A DNA stretch of 32,674 nt, taken from Shewanella chilikensis (lineage in GTDB: Bacteria; Pseudomonadota; Gammaproteobacteria; Enterobacterales; Shewanellaceae). Shown here one piece after another: positions 6,552-14,322 of the stretch. How positions within the stretch are numbered: the stretch's first letter is position 1; each line of letters starts with the position of its first letter. The notes beneath the pieces were generated by a model, which was given only the letters and a program-made list of their open reading frames with translations, did no database searches and had not been told where the DNA came from. Location: NCBI RefSeq assembly GCF_002836945.1, contig NZ_NIJM01000046.1, forward strand, positions 1 through 32,674. Reading direction: 5' to 3'. The position numbers were made by a program, and so were the translations under genes.

Positions 6552-7481
6552 TTATTTATTCCATGCGCTCTTAATCAACCGTCCGGTTTGGTTATAAATG
6601 CCAACCTGCTCAATGTAATGGTGGAAATCCCTATTTTCAGAGACGATTCGGTTTGCAGATTGCCAATCCACGTTGACTCTCTCTTGAGCTGGAATGAGTA
6701 TTTGGCTATCAAACAAAGATTCAGTATCCAGAATCAGCACGCCAATCCCGTGCAAGCTCGACAACATTTGCAGCTCACCTTCAACGTCGCTATTTAAGCC
6801 TGTGGCAACAAGGTAGCCGAAATTGGCCCAACTCGAATTCGATACTGCTTGGAAAAAGTATTTTCGTACGTTGCCTTTAGTAAGATGTTTCTTCACTTCA
6901 AAAGACCAAAGTCGAACCGAGCTATGATTCCCACTGCGCACACAGCTTCTCACAATTTCATCCCAACCTTGGTCGAGCGGCTCTAGCGCCACCACATCCG
7001 GATGTAACCAGTGATTGCCACCGTTGCCATGAGAGTTTTTAGATTTACGCTCGTCAATACGCTGACAGTAAAGGCCCAGATCCTTACTAAGGTACTCAAT
7101 CAACATTGGGTAGAGATCGTGTTCGCTTAAGCTTTGCGGCACGAGAGGCGTATCGATGTCTGATTCATCTGCATCGCTAAGATCATCTTCCTGATGAGCA
7201 GGTGTAGACTTCTGCTCCCAGTAATAAACCCGAGGTCTTGGTTTGTCACGAGTGGCGATATTAGGACAAACGATTTTCGCTCTTTCAGTACGTTCCCCAC
7301 CAATTTCTGCCGCGAGCTGGGCGATAAGCTTGTCTTCGGTGTTGTATCGAGGGTTTGCTTGCTTCTCAGCGATTTCTTCTGGATATCGAAGCACAAATTC
7401 TTTGGCTAAATCCCGAGCAGTAAACTTCTTGTCGGGGTTCGCCTTGAGCGTTTCGATAATCATTTCTACTCGGGTTGCCAT
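6552..7481 (-). CDS. HrgA-like protein (COG2958-type), winged-helix plus probable PD-(D/E)xK nuclease fold
   Basis: A 309-aa protein resembling HrgA/COG2958 proteins, found in restriction-modification loci of Helicobacter and many proteobacteria. Residues 1-70 look like a winged-helix domain (TRVEMIIETLKANPDKKFTA, then DLAKEF). An acidic linker follows around 95-110. The C-terminal half has a restriction-endonuclease-like signature: HPDVVALEP near residue 162 (Asp) and LWSFEVKKHLTKG near 192 (Glu-x-Lys), then a conserved FFQAVSNSSWANFGYLVA stretch. This suggests nucleic-acid binding or cleavage, but the biochemical role of the family is not established to my knowledge. Its ATG overlaps the stop of a small hsdS-tail frame (TAATG), and hsdR began 16 bases downstream, so it was translated as part of the hsd operon. 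Confidence 0.75.
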   Translation of the reverse strand: MATRVEMIIETLKANPDKKFTARDLAKEFVLRYPEEIAEKQANPRYNTEDKLIAQLAAEIGGERTERAKIVCPNIATRDKPRPRVYYWEQKSTPAHQEDDLSDADESDIDTPLVPQSLSEHDLYPMLIEYLSKDLGLYCQRIDERKSKNSHGNGGNHWLHPDVVALEPLDQGWDEIVRSCVRSGNHSSVRLWSFEVKKHLTKGNVRKYFFQAVSNSSWANFGYLVATGLNSDVEGELQMLSSLHGIGVLILDTESLFDSQILIPAQERVNVDWQSANRIVSENRDFHHYIEQVGIYNQTGRLIKSAWNK

Positions 7482-7549
7482 TATTCGACCTCTGCTAATT
7501 CTTGAGCTTGTCCTAACTCGATTTCGCCCGAAAGCGACTTAGTATTCAT
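7481..7549 (-). pseudogene. HsdS C-terminal scar, 22-codon frame coupled to the hrgA-like gene
   Basis: The minus strand encodes a short frame from an ATG at 7549, containing SLSGEIELGQAQELAEVE before a stop that overlaps the start of the hrgA-like gene (TAATG). SGEIEL is the typical end of type I specificity subunits, and the acidic extension looks like the true hsdS terminus. The ATG overlaps the last codons of the TPR protein gene. I read it as the original 3' end of hsdS left behind when the helicase cassette was inserted. It may still act as a coupling mini-ORF for hrgA translation (inference). Confidence 0.6.
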
Positions 7550-8963
7550 TAAAATTTAGTTCCGTTAACTTAATCGCTTTCCAGTTGTGGCGAGCTTTAG
7601 ATTTGTCCCAACTCATGATACGGAGTGCTCTGACTTTTGATTCATTTTTTAAATTACCTATAACAAAGGGAGGAACAAAAGTATCCTCGACAAATCCGAA
7701 GCCTTTGGGTGCTATTCGAAGCGTACCCTCTACATACGAAACATCAGCCATATCTACTTGCTTGGACGATGAGGAAGCTACTACTTCTTTGTTTCCATCA
7801 ACACTCGCTACGGATAGCTCGACATAGTCACCAGCCTGAGGTTTCTGCTTACCTTTATGAACCCCCATGCGAACTGATAGTGATGTTGACTTATTTACGA
7901 ATACTTGAAAGCCTTTACCGGATTTATGAATATTCTCTACGATAGCAACAACCTTCTCCATCGGCCCATGCAAGTAATTTAAAGCGTCGTGAGAAATAGA
8001 GTTTAAAAAAGGACTCAGTTGCTTTTCATCGACACCAGAATCATACCAAGGCTGCATAGATAGCTGTTCTAACTCTTGCTTTAGCTTCCACCCATGAGTT
8101 TGATAAGCCGCAATAGCCGTTTTTAGGCACATTGAGGCTTCAGCTTGCTGTTGATTTGCAAGTAATAAAGGAATAATTCCCTGTAATAAACGCAAACTAA
8201 AAGTAACGTCATGTGCGGATACTATTCCCCTCGCAAAAAACTTCATTGCTAAACGCTGATCTTGTTTTGAATAGGTAGCCGCCAACGCTCCCCAAGCCCA
8301 AGACTCTTTTTGCTTCTTTCTTAAAATGGGTAGAATGAGTTCGCGAGCCTGATCGTATTGGCCCGCAACAACAAGGCACTTCGCTTGGTCGTAATCAAGC
8401 CACATCATATGTTTAGTGTCAGAGGCTTGCTCGCGTGTTTGGTTAATAAATGCCATCACTTGGTTAAGATCTAGATGCCAATACTCTCGTGCTCTAAGCC
8501 ATGCACTCGCCACTTGGCGTGCTGTTGAGAGCATCAAACTTGGCACTTCACCTTTTTCAGCTTGAAAAGGTGTTTTAGCCTCATCATCAAATAGTACAGT
8601 TTGATGTCGAAGCACAAGGTGAATCAAGGTAGGAAACCATTCCAAACTCTTCTTAAACTGAACCAGCAGCATTTTGTACTCTAGGCCGCCAGCAGCAATA
8701 TCTAAATTTACTATGGTTTGCAGCAAGTTCTCTATTTGCTCAAATTCAAAATCAGTAGGACGATAGTTGTTTGAAGAACTCGCTCGCTTATTTAGATTTT
8801 CAAGCTGGTGCTTAAGAAACTCATAACACACCCAAAATAAAGCACCTTTCAAGTAAGTATCTTGGGGAGCTGCCTGCAACGCTTGAAAACCAAACTCCCA
8901 AGCCCCTTGCAGGTCTCCGCTCTTTCTCAAATTATTTACTGTACGATTAGCTGGCTCATTCAT
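7539..8963 (-). CDS. TPR-repeat protein with C-terminal OB/cold-shock-like domains
   Basis: A 474-aa protein (start at the ATG at 8963, preceded by TAGGTG; an in-frame ATG at 8984 is less likely). Residues ~1-320 are helical with TPR-like repeats such as YDQAKCLVVAGQYDQARELI and ALAATYSKQDQRLAMKFFARG. A central OB-like part (about 330-390) and a cold-shock-like part (VEGTLRIAPKGFGFVEDT near 410, with KGFGFV as in RNP1 motifs) follow, so nucleic-acid, probably RNA, binding is likely. The start overlaps the stop of the helicase gene by four bases (ATGA), implying stoichiometric production. I know no experimentally characterised member. As partner of a large helicase inside an hsd locus it is plausibly a defence or DNA/RNA-processing component. 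Confidence 0.72.
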   Translation of the reverse strand: MNEPANRTVNNLRKSGDLQGAWEFGFQALQAAPQDTYLKGALFWVCYEFLKHQLENLNKRASSSNNYRPTDFEFEQIENLLQTIVNLDIAAGGLEYKMLLVQFKKSLEWFPTLIHLVLRHQTVLFDDEAKTPFQAEKGEVPSLMLSTARQVASAWLRAREYWHLDLNQVMAFINQTREQASDTKHMMWLDYDQAKCLVVAGQYDQARELILPILRKKQKESWAWGALAATYSKQDQRLAMKFFARGIVSAHDVTFSLRLLQGIIPLLLANQQQAEASMCLKTAIAAYQTHGWKLKQELEQLSMQPWYDSGVDEKQLSPFLNSISHDALNYLHGPMEKVVAIVENIHKSGKGFQVFVNKSTSLSVRMGVHKGKQKPQAGDYVELSVASVDGNKEVVASSSSKQVDMADVSYVEGTLRIAPKGFGFVEDTFVPPFVIGNLKNESKVRALRIMSWDKSKARHNWKAIKLTELNFNEY

Positions 8964-11899
8964 AGAAGCACACCTATTTGACATATTATTTCGTCAATGA
9001 GCCTTGTGGAATTACTAAGCTGAGGCATAGGTTGAACTTTAGTAAATTGGCTAGACTTGTTGTACCAAAACTCAATCACCGCCAACTCATTGCCTTTAAC
9101 AAATGCATATCTTTCACAAAATGAACGAGATTCAATTTTGCTTATATCCGCTCCAACACTGTTTATTTGAACCAGTACATTTAGATAAAACTCTTCTAAG
9201 AATGGCTCTGAAAAATGGAACTGAGTATCCTTTGAAGGCTCAGGTACATCAAGCAAAGTACCTTCTAATTGGCCAAGCAAAGCCATGAGTTCAACATCGA
9301 ACCCATCTTGAGTAATGCTCTTTACGCCAGACACTTTCCAGTTACCCTTGTAATTGAAACTTATCGAAGCCTGCTCATTCCCGCGCTGCAAGATGTAACG
9401 ATCTTGATAGTTATAATGAAGGACATCCACTACAGTAATCCCTGTACCTTCAATACATGCATCAACAAGTTGATATAGCTTTTTAAGTTGCGGGATGTCA
9501 GTCTGAAAATCAAACTTCGCTGTGGCTACTGAGTTCGTTGCTTCGGTACTTGGTCGTACAACCTCAACGTCTTCAGGAACAGAATTGTCGAAGTTTACTG
9601 CTTTGGGTTGATACGCGCCTGCTATTTTCATTCCATCTCCTAAGCGCAACTGAGGTGGATTCATTACATACAGGGTATCAGAAGTTCTCGTTATAGCGGT
9701 GTATAACCAGCGGAAGTAATCTTTAGTTAAGGCTTTTTGGTGTGTTTGACACTGTAAAAAAACCGTTTTCCATTCGCTACCCTGTGCTTTGTGTCCAGTA
9801 ATGGCATAACCAAACTTAATTTTAAAAGCATTGAAATAAGGGTCTTGCAATAATGCAATTCTAAGCTTTTGTTCATTACCTTTACGTCTCAGTTCTGGGT
9901 GTCGATTTAAAAAGTGAACATAGAGTGCTTTGTGCTCATCTGACGATAAGGTAGGCTGATCATTGTAAAGTAGGTTTTCTACAATTTTTGCTTCAAAGAA
10001 GAATGGTTCACCATAGTCGTTGCGAAAGCCTAGAATCACATCCCTAAAACTCAGATTTACTTTTCGCTTAACCATGTCACCAGTGTCACCTTTGACGCTA
10101 ATGACAACACTAATCAACTCAGAATGAGGAGATAGTACTTCCTTGATCATGCCAAATTCACCGTTGGTAATACAAGCGTCTGCTCGATAGTGATTTGCTA
10201 CCGAAATGACTTTATCTCCTGCGACCATTTGCTGTTGACCAGTAAAGAAGTACTCTCTAACTAAACGGTTATACTCAGCTACTTGTCGGTTTGAAGAAGC
10301 AATAATAATACTTTCTCCTGTACGACTAACTTTTCTATCACATGAGTCTAGATAAGTACCAAGTAGATTCTCCGAGGTCAAATTAAATACATCATGGTCA
10401 TTAACTTCAAATTTCAATTTATTAAAGATATTTTGCTCTAAACCATCACGCAACATGGCTGCATTGTTCAAAACACCACTATCACCTTTTTGACGAACAA
10501 CTTCAGTCAAGTACCCTGAAGCCACAGCGACTTGATAATTTTCTTTAAGGTAACTGGCATCTAGCGCTGGTGACGTATTCATTCCTACAGGCGGCAACTG
10601 TGCATTATCACCAATAAAAATAACTTTCTTATTATGATCGTTGTGGTCAATATTTATGTACTTAAGCAAGTCTTTTAATAGATATCCGCTTCCAAAACGA
10701 AAAAACTCACCATCGGAATATCTGTCAGAAACCATTGACGCTTCATCAATTATATAAACAGCTTCCGCGGTATCTACATTGACTTTAAGGTCAGCATAGC
10801 AACGATAAGTTTCAGACCCTTCCACACCGTCAACTTTGTACTCTTTCACGTTGTCGTAATTGTATATCACGCGGTGAATAGTGCTGGCAGGTTGCATTGT
10901 TTTGTCTGATATCACTTTCGCGGCTTTCCCCGTCGGGGCCATAATAGTGAATTCACGACCAATTTTTTCTAGATACTGAGTAATTCCTTTAGTTATAAAT
11001 GTCTTACCTGTACCTGCATAACCATTAAGTAAAAATACATTTTGTTTAGTATCGGTGAGAAACTCATTTATTTGCTTAACTATTTGGTTTTGACCTTTAG
11101 TTAAACTGATGTCTTCAAAGCAATCAAATATATCAATATTTCGGCGCGTCACTTCCATATCAAGCTCAAAACTTGAAGCGGATGAAATACTAGCTTGTTT
11201 AAACTCTTCACGCGTCCTGTAATCAAAGAAGGCTTGTTGTGAAGCGACTAGATCTTTTTGTTTTTGTTCAAGTTCAATCTGTAATAGTGCTTGCTCTTTT
11301 TTTACATTGGAAAGTGTGTCGTTTTTTTCGTCTAGTTGAGCTATTAGCTCATTCGTTCGTTGTTGATATTTATCATTATTATCAGTAAGTTGAGCCTTTA
11401 ATTCAGCTTCTCGTTTATTGAGTTCTTGACGTTGACGCTCTAACTCTGCTTCTAAGCGAGATGTTTGATCGATAGGTTTTACCGGATCAACAAACTCAGG
11501 AGGAGTGATAGGCTGATTGAGAATGGCTTGAGCATACCAACGGGCGACTAAATAAGCTTCTTTGATTAACCAGAGTGTTTCATTGAGGGAAATGTCGTCT
11601 GAACCATTGCTAGAGTGGGCAGCCTTGTTACCTTTATGTCGCAATACATCTAACTTGGCCCAAATTCCCTTGTCACTGACAACATCCTTGAATTCGTAGC
11701 TGCGCAGTCGATTATATAAATCATCACGAACAGGTGGTGTTAGCGATAAACGTGAATAAATTTCCCCAACGACCAATTCAGTAAAACACCTTAGTTTCAC
11801 GAGTGCTACCTGCTTATCATCGTGACAATATAGCTCTGCACTTTTACCAAATTGAGCAAGCTCAGGGTTGATGTCTGTTAGAAAATTAAAATTACTCAT
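8960..11899 (-). CDS. DUF4145-SF1 (RecD/UvrD-type) helicase fusion protein
   Basis: A 979-aa protein. Residues ~25-125 form a DUF4145-like helical domain with the LRHKGNKAAHS motif, as found at the N-terminus of HsdR. A Q/E/K-rich coiled coil follows (about 150-225). Then comes a complete superfamily 1B helicase core: Walker A GYAGTGKT (near 295), VYIIDEASM (near 383), FIGDNAQLPPVG (near 430), EVVRQK, the UvrD_C_2 block YAITGHKAQGSEW (near 700) and YTAITRTSDTLYV. About 230 C-terminal residues are unassigned. It should be an ATP-driven DNA or RNA translocase. The ATG at 11899 is five bases after the 260-aa gene's stop, and GGAGGAA lies inside that gene's end. Sharing DUF4145 with HsdR suggests it docks on the same kind of partner (inference). 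Confidence 0.88.
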   Translation of the reverse strand: MSNFNFLTDINPELAQFGKSAELYCHDDKQVALVKLRCFTELVVGEIYSRLSLTPPVRDDLYNRLRSYEFKDVVSDKGIWAKLDVLRHKGNKAAHSSNGSDDISLNETLWLIKEAYLVARWYAQAILNQPITPPEFVDPVKPIDQTSRLEAELERQRQELNKREAELKAQLTDNNDKYQQRTNELIAQLDEKNDTLSNVKKEQALLQIELEQKQKDLVASQQAFFDYRTREEFKQASISSASSFELDMEVTRRNIDIFDCFEDISLTKGQNQIVKQINEFLTDTKQNVFLLNGYAGTGKTFITKGITQYLEKIGREFTIMAPTGKAAKVISDKTMQPASTIHRVIYNYDNVKEYKVDGVEGSETYRCYADLKVNVDTAEAVYIIDEASMVSDRYSDGEFFRFGSGYLLKDLLKYINIDHNDHNKKVIFIGDNAQLPPVGMNTSPALDASYLKENYQVAVASGYLTEVVRQKGDSGVLNNAAMLRDGLEQNIFNKLKFEVNDHDVFNLTSENLLGTYLDSCDRKVSRTGESIIIASSNRQVAEYNRLVREYFFTGQQQMVAGDKVISVANHYRADACITNGEFGMIKEVLSPHSELISVVISVKGDTGDMVKRKVNLSFRDVILGFRNDYGEPFFFEAKIVENLLYNDQPTLSSDEHKALYVHFLNRHPELRRKGNEQKLRIALLQDPYFNAFKIKFGYAITGHKAQGSEWKTVFLQCQTHQKALTKDYFRWLYTAITRTSDTLYVMNPPQLRLGDGMKIAGAYQPKAVNFDNSVPEDVEVVRPSTEATNSVATAKFDFQTDIPQLKKLYQLVDACIEGTGITVVDVLHYNYQDRYILQRGNEQASISFNYKGNWKVSGVKSITQDGFDVELMALLGQLEGTLLDVPEPSKDTQFHFSEPFLEEFYLNVLVQINSVGADISKIESRSFCERYAFVKGNELAVIEFWYNKSSQFTKVQPMPQLSNSTRLIDEIICQIGVLL

Positions 11900-11904
11900 A
11901 ATTC

Positions 11905-12687
11905 TTAATTTATTCCTCCAGATGCAGCAATAAAACTACTTACTTCAATTTCGCCGGATAGCGAGTGAGGATTGGTATCATCAACAAAGGCCTCGAAGAA
12001 CTTTGTTTTGACAATACCGTCCCTAAAGTAGCCCTCTTGAGCAAGAGCTTCTATACAAGGTTCGCAATAAACAAGAACACAAAACAAACCCGTAATAGCC
12101 TCGATAACATTGGTATAATTGACATGAGAGTCTTTAGCTAACCCAAAATCATGTTTGACTTTATTGTAAGAAGTCCACCAAACAGGAGTGCTGTAACCTT
12201 TAGGGTAATGTGCTTTAGCGCTACTGTAATCAGAGTGATTATGAGGCAGCATTTCTTTCAACGATCCAAATGGCTGGTAGTCCGTAAATTGACCTTTTTC
12301 TTTCCCCTGAAAATTAGCAGAATGGTAAAAGGTAACCCGTCGATTTTGTAGGTTAAACAACTCAGCATTTACACATGCAAACTTTGGAAAATTACCGATA
12401 GAACGATTACCATTTCCATCAACTTTCAACTCTTGTTTTCGGTCTCTCTTGTCCCAAATTTTGGTTTTGATATCGCAATTCCATAAATCGGAATGTTTAA
12501 CACTTAGGGAACTAGTTGCCATTTTTACTAAATACGACTCGATGATAGGGCAAGCCTGTAGTAACAGCAGGACTAATTTAGGGGAGTAGATATTCTTGTG
12601 CTTATCGGAATAATCGATTACAGACAGAAACTTAGTCAGTTCGTCCTCGATGCTCAAAAATAATGAGAAATAGTCTTCATACTTCAT
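11905..12687 (-). CDS. Unrecognised 260-aa protein, possibly HEPN-like
   Basis: I do not recognise this family. The protein is mostly helical, with a leucine-rich N-terminal helix (KLVLLLLQACPIIESYLVKM), a polar middle full of Asn/Lys/Asp, and a segment WWTSYNKVKHDFG near residues 167-179 followed by a hydrophobic helix. The W-W-x-x-Y-N-x-x-K-H arrangement occurs in helical domains of HEPN type, and NKVKHD loosely fits the [R/N]-x(3-4)-H pattern, but the usual Arg is missing, so RNase activity cannot be claimed. Its end reads HSLSGEIEVSSF, strikingly like an HsdS terminus. It begins directly after the hsdS stop (TAAATG) and is followed by the helicase, so it is the first gene of the inserted cassette. 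Confidence 0.7.
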   Translation of the reverse strand: MKYEDYFSLFLSIEDELTKFLSVIDYSDKHKNIYSPKLVLLLLQACPIIESYLVKMATSSLSVKHSDLWNCDIKTKIWDKRDRKQELKVDGNGNRSIGNFPKFACVNAELFNLQNRRVTFYHSANFQGKEKGQFTDYQPFGSLKEMLPHNHSDYSSAKAHYPKGYSTPVWWTSYNKVKHDFGLAKDSHVNYTNVIEAITGLFCVLVYCEPCIEALAQEGYFRDGIVKTKFFEAFVDDTNPHSLSGEIEVSSFIAASGGIN

Positions 12688-12805
12688 TTAAAGTTCAATC
12701 TCCCCACTCAAAAGCTTAGGAAGTAGAGTGTCACGTAACTCAGCTAGCGTGGCATTCTCCAGTTGATTAACTAGTATTTTTTGCATTAAACCACCAATTG
12801 TTTTG
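12688..12805 (-). pseudogene. hsdS: hsdS 3' fragment (type I specificity subunit)
   Basis: The last ~38 codons of a specificity subunit: LVNQLENATLAELRDTLLPK then LLSGEIEL and a stop. This is the terminal helix that mediates HsdS dimer and HsdM contacts. Upstream, the reading frame enters the end of an IS5 element at 12806, so both target-recognition domains are gone. No hsdM is present. The stop is immediately followed by the ATG of the 260-aa gene. Confidence 0.85.
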
Positions 12806-12975
12806 GGCTTTGTTGCGTAATTCGGACAGGAAACCAAACCGCCTGAAATTGAGCAATTCCTATACAACATACTGAGTTTCAGGCATACCAAGCCCTGTAA
12901 GCTTGTTCAGCGCTTTGATCATGGCGTAAGTCTCGCCAACCTGAGCATTGTAACTTCTTAAGCTTAATTTCCCAC

Positions 12976-14145
12976 CTAAATAGCTGTTCCTAAATGTAGA
13001 TCACTGAGTTTCGAAAATAGAAGGAACTCGGCTCGATTCAAGCGATCTGATCAATCGCCAAACCAACCAACTCACACAAACCGAGCCGAGATCATGATTC
13101 TAACATTACCAACCCGCTCTGAAAGACGTCGAATACAAAAAAAGATGCATAAAACCAGAGATAAAGACGAGTGCCGTCGCCTGAATGCCATTCTCTTGTT
13201 GGCATCTGGACGTACTGTTACTGAAGTATCGGGCTTGATAGCTGCGGCGCGTTCTTCAATCAACAGATGGGTCAGTTGGTACACTGAATGTGGCATTGAG
13301 GGGCTGGAGTCTTCAACCAGAGGCCGTTCCTGTGTACTTCCTTTCCAACAAATAACGAGTGTAATCAAACTACTGCTTCAATTTTCCCCCCAAGAGCTTG
13401 GATACCAACGTTCCCGCTGGAGTACTAAATTAATAGCTCTTGAGATTAACCGCTTATTTTCGCTGCAGGTTTATTCCTCAACGATTCGGCGGTGGTTACC
13501 TAAACTTGGCGTTGTTTGGCGTAGAGCCGCTCCCACCTTGCATATCAAAGATCCTCATAAAGATGAGAAGCTTGCGGAAATTAAGGCAGCTTTGAAGCGT
13601 TGCAATATAAACCATCCCGTATTTTATGAAGATGAAGTTGATATCCATCTCAATCTAAAAATCGGCGCAGAATGGATGCATAAAGGCCATCAAAAACGAG
13701 TGACAACGCCGGGACAGAATAGCAAACGATACTTGGCAGGTGCGCTACACACAGGAACGGGGAAAGTCAGTTATGTCGCCAGTTCCAGCAAAGATTCTAT
13801 GCTATTTCTTTCAATGCTGAAATTGCTCAAAAGACAGTACAGACGAGCCCAAACGATTACGCTCATTATCGATAACTACATCATCCACAAGAGTAAAAAG
13901 ACTCAAGCTTGGCTCAAGTAAAACCCAAAGTTTATCTTGTTGTTTCAGCCGGTTTACTCACCTTGGGTCAACAAAATAGAGCAGTTGTGGCACGCACTAC
14001 ATGAAACCGTTACCCGAAACCATCAGTGCAAAAACATCTGGAAGTTGATGGAGCGGGTTAAGTATTTTATGGACCATGCTTCACCATTCCCTGGTGGCGG
14101 GCATGGTCTCATGAAAGTGGAGCACAATTAGGATCACTTATTTAG
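12976..14145 (+). mobile_element. IS630-family element, 1170 bp
   Basis: Imperfect inverted repeats: CTAAATAGCTGTTCCTAA from 12976, and CTAAATAAGTGATCCTAA on the minus strand from 14145, identical at 15 of 18 positions. TA dinucleotides lie one base inside both ends, consistent with the TA target preference of IS630/Tc1 elements. It carries one transposase gene on the plus strand, interrupted by a stop codon. Confidence 0.82.
13094..14131 (+). pseudogene. IS630-family transposase with in-frame nonsense codon
   Basis: The ATG at 13094 opens an N-terminal helix-turn-helix region (LLASGRTVTEVSGLIAAARS, then INRWVSWY). A DDE domain follows, with the first Asp in FYEDEVDIHLN and the second in LIIDNYIIHKS. 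A TAA at 13919-13921 stops the 275-aa product; the same frame then continues with NPKFILLFQPVYSPWVNKIE, QLWHALHE and on to 14131. The third catalytic residue, the Glu in NKIEQLW, lies beyond the stop, so the product is predicted inactive without readthrough. A single base change to TAA explains it. Confidence 0.87.
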
Positions 14146-14322
14146 AAGGGTGTTGATTGTACCAGTACTTGATAACAGCATCGTCCATCCAAAAGGTTAA
14201 CGAACCTCTTTGAGTTAACGCTTGATTGTATTGCTTCCAGTTGGTGATTTTGCCCTTGGCTTTGCCCATGATGCGACCTGATGGTAAGGTTTCACGATCA
14301 GATCACAGATGAGCAAAATGGT

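Larger units (their letters stand above)
12860..14269 (-). pseudogene. IS5-family transposase, two terminal fragments only
   Basis: From the ATG at 14269 the minus strand gives MGKAKGKITNWKQYNQAL and continues to about 14146 (roughly 41 codons, ending VIKYWYNQHPS). After the IS630 insertion, 12975 to 12860 gives GGKLSLRSYNAQVGETYAMI and a normal ending, ALNKLTGLGMPETQYVV then TAG. About 220 central codons, including the catalytic Asp pair and the Glu, are missing, so the IS630 insertion was accompanied or followed by a deletion. It is related to, but clearly different from, the transposase at 5504-6421. Confidence 0.8.

Noticed and set aside
12688..12891. A complete small protein of 67 residues
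   Set aside because: The first ~29 residues come from the IS5 end; only the last ~38 belong to hsdS, so it is a chimeric frame over a gene fragment.
13937..14131. Separate small gene after the IS630 transposase
   Set aside because: It is in the same frame as the transposase and contains its conserved C-terminal YSPWVNKIEQLW block; it is the part beyond the nonsense codon.
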